Positions 1 to 8,500 of a stretch of DNA of 41,855 bases are shown piece by piece. Location: assembly GCA_027622275.1 (NCBI GenBank), contig JAQBZB010000045.1, positions 1 through 41,855 of the forward strand, read 5' to 3'. The translations under genes were made by a program, and so were the position numbers. The DNA is from Planctomycetota bacterium (GTDB taxonomy: Bacteria; Planctomycetota; Planctomycetia; Pirellulales; Pirellulaceae). Under the pieces are notes generated by a model, which worked only from the letters and a program-made list of their open reading frames with translations, was not told where the DNA came from and made no database searches. Each line of letters starts with the position of its first letter. Position 1 is the stretch's first letter.

Positions 1-3000
1 GGTCGTGCCTTCGACAATCAGAGTATCGCCAGCAGCCGAGCCAGTGATGCTCACGGAATCAATGTCTTGGAATTGCACGTCATCGACAGCCCCGGCACCG
101 GGTCCAGCCACCAGCCCTGCGTCGGGGGTGACGCCGGACGAGACGGTGGTGATTCCGGTCACCGCCGCCACCGTCAACGTGTCGTTCGTTCCAGTTCCGC
201 CGTCGATGGTCACGTCGGGGCCGCCGGTTCCGGTCACCGTAACCCGATCGCTGCCTGTTCCCGTGGCGACAACCAGCGTGTTGGGTGCGTCTTCGGTCAG
301 CGTAACGATCTTCAAACCTGTCATATTGACGGTGGTCGCCGTTGGCGAGTTGGCTCGAGTCACGGTCACGATGTCGTCGCCAAGCGTGCCATTCACGGTG
401 ACTTCATCATTGCTGTTGCCGCCCGACACGGAATAGGTGCTCGTGGCGGCCGCGCCGAGCGTGGTCGTGATCGTTGTGTTGCCCGTCGATGCGGTTGCCG
501 TTACTGCCGTGTCCGACGTTGGACTGATTTGGAAACTGTCAGGGCCCGCAGTTCCTGTCAACGCGAAGGTGTCCAGCGCATCGCCGCCGCTCGTGAAAAT
601 CACATTCTGCAGGCTGGACGTTGCTCCGAAGTTCGTCGCACTGAGTATGTCGTTGCCAGTGACGCTGTTGACGGTCAGATCTTCCACGCCGATTAGCGAG
701 ATAGCGGATGCCAAGACGCCGGACAGCGAGTCGCCCGCTGTGGCCAAGGCCAAGCCGATCGTATCATTGACACCGGCCGCACCGGTGACGACGACTCGAT
801 CGTTCGTTGAATCGCCGCCACGAATCGTCGCGCTGGCCGTATACACGCTAGTATCCACAGCGACGTTGAACGTGTCCGTGCCGACCAGTCCGTCTAAGGT
901 CACTGACTCTATCGTTGCCGGATCAAACACCGGCCGCGCCGTTCCCAAGCGAACATCGCCACCGGCGCTCAAACTCATTTTATCGTCGCTCAGTGTTCCG
1001 TTGAGTATGAGAGTATCGGTATTGGCTGCGGTCCCGGTCAGCGTGACGGTGCTCGTCGAGCCATACCCATCCAGGTTCACCGGCAGTTGATCTGCGACGA
1101 CCGTGTTTTCATCCACTTCAAGACCAGGATTTACCGCATAGTTGGCAGAGCCAGAAATCGCCACATTGGTGCCGCCACCAGCCCCTCGGACGATGGTAAG
1201 CTCCTCGATCTCTCGATAGTTGATCGTCACGGGTTCGGCATTAGTGATCACACTCGTGGGTGTGGCCAACGCGACGCTGACCGCCGTGCCGACGCGATCG
1301 TTTACGATCAGATGGTCATTTGTGGTCGGATCACCACCGCGAATGTCAAGTGTCGTTAGCGCAGTCGGCGTGCCTCCATGATTGAGATGGATAACGTCGC
1401 TGCCCGGGCCTGCGTCGATGATCACCGTACCGTAGTTCGAAAACTCTATCGTTTCGTATTCGTCGACTGCGATCAGGCCCGTCGTATCGCCCATGAAGGT
1501 CGCATGGCCCGCATTACCGCTGTTGGGGCCGACGGTGTAGTTGACCGAATTGTCCGCGTTCAGCGGGAATGGTGGCGTGGTAAACTGGCCGCTGACCGTT
1601 AGCGTATCCGCGGCACCTGTCCCACGAAGCAGGAACGGCTCAAGGCCAATGAAAACCAACCGCTGCGAGGCCGCCGATCCCGTTGCCGTCTGTAGCACGG
1701 TACCGTCCGTATTTCCTGGTCCAGGGAAGTAGGTCGTGTTGGCCGAAGTCGCACCGAACATTTGCAGGAAGTCATTTCCGCCGTCGCCGCCGTCGAAGAA
1801 GATACCGTCGGTCAACTCGATCAAACCGCCGGTATTGTCGATGGCCAAGGTGTCGTCGCCACCGTTGCCCAACACATGCAAGGCCTCGATTCCGGTGTTA
1901 GAAAAGCCGACCGGCACGCGTGTCGTCGCGGACGTGACCGTCGCACGATACTCCGAGTTGGCATTATCGCGCACGAGAAGGATCCGATCGGAATCGGAAC
2001 TGGCCGCGATCGCAACCGTATCCTGATTGGCACTGGCCTGGATCGAGAGATTGGCTCCGGCCAACGCCCCATTGTTGAAACGAGTGGCGTCGATCGTTGG
2101 CCCACCCTCGGCACGGCTGATCGAAGCGGTCGAGACGCTGGTGGGAGCGACAGTGACCGTGTTATGAGTGCCGGTCAGTTGAATGTTGATCGTGTCGTTA
2201 TCGTTGTTGTTGGTGTCACCACCGTCCAGGGTAATGCGTTCCAAATCCGAAGCCGCGCCGTAATTGGCCACTGTGAATTGATCCGCCACCGCGTCGGTGC
2301 CGACGATCGACACGCCCTCGACACCCGAGAGAGAGACCGCGCCAGTGACAATGTTGGCGACCTGGCCTGTTGAAAGGTCCAAGGATGCCGTGGATGCGGC
2401 GGAGTGGACGAGTGTCGCCGAGTCGCCCAGCGCGCCGGCCGCGGCGCCACCAAAAATCTGTACACCTTGCGAGTAGATCGCGGCGGCGTTTACGGTGAAT
2501 GAGTCGTCGCCGTCCAGACCTTCCAAACGCAGTTGTTCAACACCGACCTGCGCCACATCGACGTGGTCGAGATTCGAGGCCACGAGGTCAACGGCGCCTG
2601 CGATGCTGACGGTGAACCTGTCATCGGTCTGCGTGCCCTCGTACACGAGGACATCGTTTCCGCCTTGGCCCGCGGCGGTCAGCGTCCCCGCGGCTCCAAG
2701 GTCCTGATACCGCAGTGGCAACGTCGAGTTAATCTGAAACTGGCCAGCGTCGACGAAGTTGCCAGGGCGATGAATAATGGTGTCTGCGTTCGTGATGTGA
2801 CCAAAGACGGAAATCGAATCGTTGCCACCCTCGCCGTCGTAGATCAGCTCTTCAATTTGATTGAAATTGATATCCGTCTGTGTGCCACCTGGCCTGATGC
2901 GGACTTGTCCGGTGTGAGCGGATGTCGTATCAGGGCGGTACTCGACCGTATCTTGCCCCGGCGTTTCAATGATCAGCGTGTCGCCGTCGGCCGATGGTGC

Positions 3001-4962
3001 GGCTCCGTTCACCGTCACGGCAACGTTCCATGCAGCATCGTTCGGAGCGGGCAAACGCAACACGATATCGTCGCTTCCTGAGAGGGCATTAATGATCAGA
3101 GTAGCCTGGTCGATGAACAGGACGTCGGTCCCCTCGTTCACCGAGGCGGTGAAATCTCGAACGCCATTAAGGCCGGTCGGGGTTGGCGTGACGTAGCTCG
3201 CGTCCCGAGCAATGATCGTGATGACGTCGTCGGCATTGGTGCCATCGATCACAGCGCCGCTCCCGCCACTGATGTTGACCGTTTCCACGCGGTCGTAACT
3301 CATCGCGGCCGTGGTCGTCCCGAACTTGACGCTGCCTTCGTCTTTCTGCGGGCCGGCGCTCAGGCGAGCCGAACCTGTACCCGAGATATTGATCGTGTCG
3401 CCGGGCTTCTCGCCAATTGGATCTCCGCCATCGATAAAGATGGGAAGTGCGCCCACGGTGACATTGAAGACGTCAGCCCCCGTGTCGCCAAGAACACGAA
3501 GTGATTCGATGTTGGCCGACGTAAAGTCGATTCGTTTCAGTGTCGCGGCGGGTAACGTCACGGTGACCTGCCCCGTGGTCGCGACATTGTCCACGGTAAC
3601 CGTTTCGGCGGCCGGTGTGAGTTGCACCGACAGAGTGTCTCCATCGTTTGCCGTGCCTTCGGTGACGGAGAAGGAAGCCGTCGTCGTTCCGAATACGACC
3701 GGGCCCGTGTCGCCTTCCCGGATCCGTACGGTATTTGCATCAATAGGCGCTGCCAAGAATGAATCGGTGCCCGCAGTACCGTTGACCAGCAGGTTCCCAC
3801 CAACGGCGTTGATGTTGATGATCTCGACGCTGTCCAGCGTCAGAGGATTAGCAACCGTGCCGAGGCCGCCGCCGCTGACCGTCACCGAGTTGTCAGCCAG
3901 GAAGGTGACCGTGATGGCACTACCATTGCCGGTCAAGTTAGCAACGTCGGAAGCGGAGGGGCTGCCGCCGGAAATTGAGATATTTGTGTAGCCGTGTGCG
4001 GTCGCGAATGGTCCGAGCGTGAAGGTGTCATCACCGTCACCGCCCTGAAGATTGAGCGTCTCGATGGCGTGCGAAGTGGCATTCGTACGCGGCCGCACAT
4101 CCACGTGATTGAATCCGCCCTCGATCAATTCGATCGCACCCACACTCGTCCCGTCATTGAACACTCGGAATGCGTCATCGCCTCCGGTACCGTCATAGGT
4201 CAACGAACTTGTACCGCCGCCTGTCTCGTTGAGAAACACCGAGCCACTCGCTTCGATGTTGCGGAACTGAATGGGAAAGCGACCGTTAATGGTAAACGTT
4301 CCCGAAGTCGCATCGGGGCCCGGCGTGACTCGGAAGACGCCATTCGTGTCTCGCACTTCGAGAGAGTTGTTCGTGTTCCCGTCGTATTCCAAATCTTCGA
4401 ACGCAGCAAATACAACCGTTTGGTCACCTGCGAGAGAGTGGAAGACATTGCCGCTGGTCGCTCCTGTTGGCTGGATGATCGCATCAACCGCTGCATGATT
4501 GTCAACGACAATCAGCGTGTCGTGAGCGTTGTCAAATGTGGGAGTCGTGCCGGAGGTGACAAAATTGCTGCCGCTGACCAAAACCCCTTGAGTCATACCC
4601 GTAGGAACCGTGGGGTTGTTCAACTCGATAACATCCTGACCCTCCATCCCCTGGATTTGCAGTCGTAGGAATTTGGCAAACTCGGTGTTCTGATTATCGA
4701 TCGTTACCTGACCGGTCGTATCGCCATCGAAGGGTGCTGCAGCATTCCCGCTGTTTGCACCTTGGCGATAGAGAATCGCATTGTCGGCACCATTGGCGAC
4801 AACGTCCGCCAAGGGTGACGGACTGCCTTCGATATAGGCCAATAGCAGTCGGGATTCGAGGGATTCAAACTGCACAAAGGCTCGACGCCTCGCCAACTGC
4901 TTAACTCGTGCAGCGCGCTTGCGATCGAGAAGTCGTGACAGGAATGATCTTGATGAACTCAT
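1..4962 (-). CDS. LEPR-XLL N-terminal giant repeat protein (3'-partial)
   Basis: I translated the minus strand from ATG at 4962 and found no stop through base 1, giving 1654 codons; the C-terminus is outside the window. The start is fixed by an in-frame TAA at 4977-4975, four codons upstream, and by AAGGA at 4976-4972 nine bases before ATG. The first 31 residues are strongly basic (K/R rich) and lead into FESLESRLLLA at residues 32-42. This matches the planctomycete LEPR-XLL motif, which is thought to act in export or sorting. No classical signal peptide is evident. The rest is beta-rich repeats in which a strand pair (T-G-x-V ... Y/F-x-x-I-E-x-L) is followed by a Gly/Asp turn such as GGDGDDTF or GLDGDDSF, and by an IDGGDPIGEKPGDTI-type loop near 3430-3380. 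I saw no cysteine in the translated part. Asp/Gly turns suggest calcium binding as in RTX-like proteins (inference). It lies 409 bases downstream of the giant gene on the same strand and shares module types with that gene's C-terminal third. Confidence 0.95.
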   Translation of the reverse strand, partial: MSSSRSFLSRLLDRKRAARVKQLARRRAFVQFESLESRLLLAYIEGSPSPLADVVANGADNAILYRQGANSGNAAAPFDGDTTGQVTIDNQNTEFAKFLRLQIQGMEGQDVIELNNPTVPTGMTQGVLVSGSNFVTSGTTPTFDNAHDTLIVVDNHAAVDAIIQPTGATSGNVFHSLAGDQTVVFAAFEDLEYDGNTNNSLEVRDTNGVFRVTPGPDATSGTFTINGRFPIQFRNIEASGSVFLNETGGGTSSLTYDGTGGDDAFRVFNDGTSVGAIELIEGGFNHVDVRPRTNATSHAIETLNLQGGDGDDTFTLGPFATAHGYTNISISGGSPSASDVANLTGNGSAITVTFLADNSVTVSGGGLGTVANPLTLDSVEIININAVGGNLLVNGTAGTDSFLAAPIDANTVRIREGDTGPVVFGTTTASFSVTEGTANDGDTLSVQLTPAAETVTVDNVATTGQVTVTLPAATLKRIDFTSANIESLRVLGDTGADVFNVTVGALPIFIDGGDPIGEKPGDTINISGTGSARLSAGPQKDEGSVKFGTTTAAMSYDRVETVNISGGSGAVIDGTNADDVITIIARDASYVTPTPTGLNGVRDFTASVNEGTDVLFIDQATLIINALSGSDDIVLRLPAPNDAAWNVAVTVNGAAPSADGDTLIIETPGQDTVEYRPDTTSAHTGQVRIRPGGTQTDINFNQIEELIYDGEGGNDSISVFGHITNADTIIHRPGNFVDAGQFQINSTLPLRYQDLGAAGTLTAAGQGGNDVLVYEGTQTDDRFTVSIAGAVDLVASNLDHVDVAQVGVEQLRLEGLDGDDSFTVNAAAIYSQGVQIFGGAAAGALGDSATLVHSAASTASLDLSTGQVANIVTGAVSLSGVEGVSIVGTDAVADQFTVANYGAASDLERITLDGGDTNNNDNDTINIQLTGTHNTVTVAPTSVSTASISRAEGGPTIDATRFNNGALAGANLSIQASANQDTVAIAASSDSDRILLVRDNANSEYRATVTSATTRVPVGFSNTGIEALHVLGNGGDDTLAIDNTGGLIELTDGIFFDGGDGGNDFLQMFGATSANTTYFPGPGNTDGTVLQTATGSAASQRLVFIGLEPFLLRGTGAADTLTVSGQFTTPPFPLNADNSVNYTVGPNSGNAGHATFMGDTTGLIAVDEYETIEFSNYGTVIIDAGPGSDVIHLNHGGTPTALTTLDIRGGDPTTNDHLIVNDRVGTAVSVALATPTSVITNAEPVTINYREIEELTIVRGAGGGTNVAISGSANYAVNPGLEVDENTVVADQLPVNLDGYGSTSTVTLTGTAANTDTLILNGTLSDDKMSLSAGGDVRLGTARPVFDPATIESVTLDGLVGTDTFNVAVDTSVYTASATIRGGDSTNDRVVVTGAAGVNDTIGLALATAGDSLSGVLASAISLIGVEDLTVNSVTGNDILSATNFGATSSLQNVIFTSGGDALDTFALTGTAGPDSFQISPTSDTAVTATASTGNTTITTTLGAAATSTYSVSGGNSNDEVTVNGTLGDDIVTVTRANSPTATTVNMTGLKIVTLTEDAPNTLVVATGTGSDRVTVTGTGGPDVTIDGGTGTNDTLTVAAVTGITTVSSGVTPDAGLVAGPGAGAVDDVQFQDIDSVSITGSAAGDTLIVEGTT
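1381..1560 (-). repeat. ADN...SGNA...GDTTG module, copy 2 (LEPR-XLL gene)
   Basis: The frame reads NADNSVNYTVGPNSGNAGHA, FMGDTTGLIAVDEYETIEF and GPGSDVIHLN, matching copy 1 about 3.24 kb upstream. Shorter relatives with only the TGQV strand lie near 3560, 2905 and 2370. Together they suggest the protein grew by repeated duplication of one beta module. Confidence 0.7.
4621..4791 (-). repeat. ADN...SGNA...GDTTG module, copy 1 (LEPR-XLL gene)
   Basis: Right after the LEPR-XLL motif the protein reads GADNAILYRQGANSGNA, then FDGDTTGQVTID, a strand with L-x-L-x-I-x-G, and GQDVIEL. It matches a second copy near 1381-1560 in order and spacing. A D-x-x-x-L end after a Gly turn is the unit boundary. 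Confidence 0.7.
4837..4869 (-). other. LEPR-XLL motif of the downstream protein
   Basis: Codons 32-42 read FESLESRLLLA, directly after a run of basic residues (KRAARVKQLARRRAF). The LEPR-XLL motif is defined by L-E-x-R-x-L-L near the N-terminus of very large planctomycete proteins; here proline is replaced by serine. The match in sequence and position is seen directly. Its proposed sorting role comes from family knowledge. Confidence 0.85.
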
Positions 4963-4971
4963 GAACTGGCG

Positions 4972-4976
4972 TCCTT
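4972..4976 (-). promoter_or_regulatory. Shine-Dalgarno sequence for the LEPR-XLL gene
   Basis: The minus strand reads AAGGA followed by nine bases and then ATG at 4962. An in-frame TAA overlaps its 5' side (4977-4975), so no earlier start in this frame is possible without crossing a stop. Spacing and sequence are typical for a bacterial ribosome binding site. Confidence 0.7.
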
Positions 4977-5130
4977 AATTGGCGTCGAAGTGAGACGCAG
5001 GTGGTGGCCAAAATCAATTGACAGACATGACGCTCCCACGTAGAGAGCCGTCTTTCGCCTCAGACAATTGAATTACCTAATCGCGCAAAACTTCGCACAC
5101 TTGTTAAGCTGTACATATTAAGCCAGTAAG

Positions 5131-5157
5131 CCTATAGACTACGGGAACTGATTTCAA
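5131..5157 (-). promoter_or_regulatory. Weak candidate promoter for the LEPR-XLL gene
   Basis: The minus strand carries TTGAAA (5157-5152), 15 bases, then TATAGG (5136-5131), about 170 bases before the start codon. The spacer is shorter than the usual 17 and planctomycete promoter consensus is poorly defined. A second AT-rich hexamer, TAATAT (5120-5115), could be an alternative -10. Confidence 0.2.
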
Positions 5158-5270
5158 GCGCCGAATCGTGCGAATTTTGAAGTCTTCTTCGCTGGGGCGC
5201 AGTAGAGCCCAGGCTTACCAGCCGCGATTCTCAGCAGGCGGTAGCGCCAAGTGCGGTCCAACGACGAAAT

Positions 5271-5290
5271 CAGGCGGACTGCCACGCCTG
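5271..5290 (-). terminator. Weak candidate terminator hairpin after the giant gene
   Basis: A perfect 6-bp inverted repeat (CAGGCG / CGCCTG) flanks an 8-base loop, 82 bases past the TAG on the minus strand. It is followed by ATTTCG, so the T tract is only three bases. Stem length and tail are both below a typical intrinsic terminator, so this is a candidate only. Confidence 0.2.
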
Positions 5291-5371
5291 CCACTTGGTC
5301 GTTTAATGTCTATGGCAGCGAATTCCGATAGTTTTAGGACGAAACGTCACTCACGAGCGCCGAATGCACCC

Positions 5372-5545
5372 CTAAAACGCTTCCTCGTCGCTTTCGTCGA
5401 GCCCGGCAAAGAAGTCATCGACCGCCCTCTGCTTCGAGCTACGGCGACGTTTCTTCGCATTTCGCGCTACATCCTGAGCCAAGACCACCACCAGTGGCAG
5501 CATCAGCGATGGGGCCGCAGGTGGCGGTGGCGGAGGTGGTGGGGT
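5372..5545 (-). other. C-terminal Pro8 / hydrophobic / basic / acidic tail
   Basis: Residues 12104-12111 are eight prolines (5542-5519). A short hydrophobic run LMLPLVVVLAQDVA (12116-12129), a basic cluster KKRRR within RNAKKRRRSSKQR (12130-12142) and an acidic end with DDFFAGLDESDEE follow, finishing in AF. This resembles a tripartite sorting tail, but the hydrophobic part is only about ten clean residues and there is no LPxTG or PEP motif. It could be a membrane anchor, a processing signal or a secretion signal. Confidence 0.6.
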
Positions 5546-8500
5546 GTCAGAATTCGAATCGACGTCCCGATCGGGATCGTCAGGATCGTGTTTTTCCTGC
5601 GGATCGCGGTCGGTCCCGTTCGATTGGTTCGAAGCGTCTTCGACGCTTGTGAACTGAACGGTCATTGTCTCAGCGAGCGTGTAATACTGAATTGTACCAT
5701 CACCAAGTTGAGATCCTGGCGTGTGTCTCGCATTCGCGCCGTCGCTGTCACCATGAATTCGGAGAGCGTCGAAGTCGGAATCACCGGCGTGGAACAGGAT
5801 TCGCTTCTTGGTGGCTACCAGCTTGCCGTCAAGCTGGATGTCGAGCAAGTCATCGCCTGCGTTGCCATGAATGACAGGCCCCTCGACGCTGCCTTCGGAG
5901 TGGTTGACGAAAATCTTGTCGTCGCCATCGTTGGTTTGGATAAAGAAGTCGACGGTCGTGATGTTCGTGAGCGTATAGGTATCGTTGCCCAAGCCGCCGC
6001 GGATGTATCCCTGCTCCAGACCCTTGAGGTTGATATCGCCTCCCGACAGACCGCGAATAAGGAAGTCAGTGACCTTTGCCGTGTTATCGGTCGTGTCCTT
6101 TCTGTCGATCACCTCGACTTTGTCGTTGCCATCGCCTCCTTCGATATTAATGTTCTCCGGAAAGTCGTCGAGCTTTTCAGTCGTGTTTCCAACGATGATG
6201 TGGTCGTCGTCGTTACCGGTGTTGACGTTGATCTCGCCGGGGCCCTTCGATGACTCAAGCTCCACACGGTCTTTACCATCATTGGTCGTGATGGTGTCAC
6301 CATCGTTCCCGTAAACCTTGTCGTCGCCGGAACCTGTTGTGAGTACATCGTTCAACGCACCCCCCCAGACAATCACATCCTGCGTCAAGCCCGCTCCCTC
6401 CAAGGTGTCTTTGCCGTCGCCAGTATCGATCTCGTAGAAATTGGTAATCGTAGGGTCGGAAAACTTGCTGAGCGCTGCACCAGAAAACGTCAAATGATCG
6501 TCGCCACCCTTGGTTTCTAGTCTGAAGTTCTCGATCTCTGCAAGAGTGACCGTCGTAGTTCCGAACGTCAGCTTTGGTCCGACCATGACGATGACGTCCG
6601 CGCCGCTGGTCCCATTGACGAACACGTCGTCACCGGTTCGAACCTGCGCTGGCACGTTGGTTTGAGTTGGTCCGGACCCCTGGCCTGACGGTAGCGTGTG
6701 GTTCCCACCGGTCAGCACAATGTCGGTGGTGGCGCCCGCGGTGAGATTGACGATTACATCGTCGTCACCGTCACCGGTGTCTACCGTCACCTTCTTCGGG
6801 AAGTTAGAGGTAGTGGGAGTAATGGTGATCTTGTCGTTCGCACCGAGCGACCTGAGGCCGAACTCTTCGATGTTCTGATAGGTGAATTCGTCCGTGCCGC
6901 GCTTGAACGGCACGCTGACGGTCACGTCATCGACGTTCTCGGTCAATTCGAACTCGATCTTGTCTTCATCGCCCGCACCGCCATCGATTACGCCCGTTAC
7001 AGTCCCGTTAAACGCAATCCTAAAGTGATCGATCCCGGTTCCACCGGTCAGGTTCTCGATCGCCGAGAACGTCGCTCCGCCTTCGATCTTGCCGGCATTC
7101 TTGCCGGTGATCTCCCAATTATTCTTGGTGTCGGGGCCGATCAACGTGTCGCTACCATTGCCACCCACAAAGTTCTCGATATTAAGGAACTTTCCGATGC
7201 CAGGGCCGGTGCCGGTTGCCAGGTTGATCGTCGCGCCACTTGCCCGACCCGCAAAGCTCAACGTGTCGGTGCCCCCGCCTCCGTCCAGTGTGCCATCCAA
7301 CTTCGCCGCGTCGGTGCCGAAGACGAAGGTGTCCACTCCCGAACCACCGCTGACGTTCTCGGTCCCTTCGAAACTGAACGGCGCTCCGCCCGCAGCCGCT
7401 CCCTTATTCGTATCGGTGAACGTCCAGGTATTCCCACTATCCGGGCCCGTCAGGCTATCGGTACCAGCCCCGCCCTTGACGGTCACGGTCTGTGAGCCAA
7501 GGACTTTCTTTATGGTGATCTTATCGTCGCCGCCTTTGGCATCAATGATCAGGTTATCCCGACCCGAGACGTCGGTTGCGGCACCGTTGACCGTGAGCAC
7601 ACCACCATCCAAGACAATGACATCGGGTCCGTCCGTCCCAGCCGCCATAGCCGTCTTGATTTCAGGAGTTTCCACGGATTCATCGAAGAAGATGTTTTGT
7701 TGATTGAGCGCGATGGTTCCGTCGGGATTGAAGACGGGTACTTCCCCGTGGAGTTCCACCTTGTCCACGTTCTCCGTTCCATCGGGAGCAGGACCGGTAT
7801 CGTGTATGTGCGCAGCCCCAGCAGGCGTCGTGGCAGCCTGCGGACCGTCGCCGAGCTTCAAGGGCGAACCTGCGAGCCTAATATCATATATGTCGGCTCC
7901 CTCTTCACCGTCCAAAACCACTCGGGCCGCTCCGGACTGATTGAACGACAATTTGTCGTCGCCCTTGCGTGCACCCACGCGGAGGACTTCGATCCCGCTG
8001 TACATAAAGGTGTGGGCGGGTTCCGCGGGACTTGTCTTGGCCGCCAACACGATCGTCGTACCGTCAACGGTGATGACGTCCGCGAGGTCGGTACCGACAA
8101 CCGTCAACTGATCGTTATCAGCCGCACCGCCCGTGTCCACGACCGAGCCGCCGGTTACCTTGGACAGTTCGAGCCTGATCTGATCCGAGCCGCCTTGACC
8201 ATCGACCGTCAGTCCACCTGTCCATTGCGTGACGCTGATGAAGTTGGTTCCCGCGCCACCCTTCAGATTCGCCTGCTCGGTGTCCTTGATCGTAATCACC
8301 TCGCTGCTGGCTGTGATCAACGATTCACCGTGAAGCGTCCAGTTCGTGTCGGCATCGACTTCCAGCGTATCGTCACCAAGTCCAGCCTCGAACTTGAACG
8401 TCCCCTTCAACTGCGTGCCGCTGCCGGGCGCTGCGCACTGGTTGCTGGCGTCCAAGACGCAGGGGAAGCTGTCTGAGGTGGGAGCCTTGACGTCGGCTGA

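Larger units (their letters stand above)
4963..5371 (-). other. Intergenic region between the two giant genes
   Basis: These 409 bases separate the TAG of the giant gene from the ATG of the LEPR-XLL gene. The part nearer the downstream gene (about 5085-5135) is relatively AT-rich and contains TAATAT and TATAGG-like hexamers on the minus strand. The part nearer the upstream gene holds a small GC-rich inverted repeat at 5271-5290. I see no convincing small gene, RNA gene or mobile-element end here. The gap is long for a tight operon, so the downstream gene may have its own promoter. Confidence 0.6.

Noticed and set aside
5208-5231. Hairpin CTGGG...CCCAG in the intergenic region as terminator
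   Set aside because: It has only 5 paired bases, an 11-base loop and no T tract on either strand.
5372-5545. LPxTG, PEP-CTERM or autotransporter beta-barrel C-terminus
   Set aside because: No LPxTG or PEP motif precedes the hydrophobic run, and no aromatic-ended barrel strands are seen near the C-terminus.
5168-6253. Plus-strand frame of 361 codons starting in the intergenic gap
   Set aside because: Most of it is antisense to the RTX-like block and the C-terminal tail; the GGG/GGT run is the complement of the proline stretch. No domain or ribosome site supports it.
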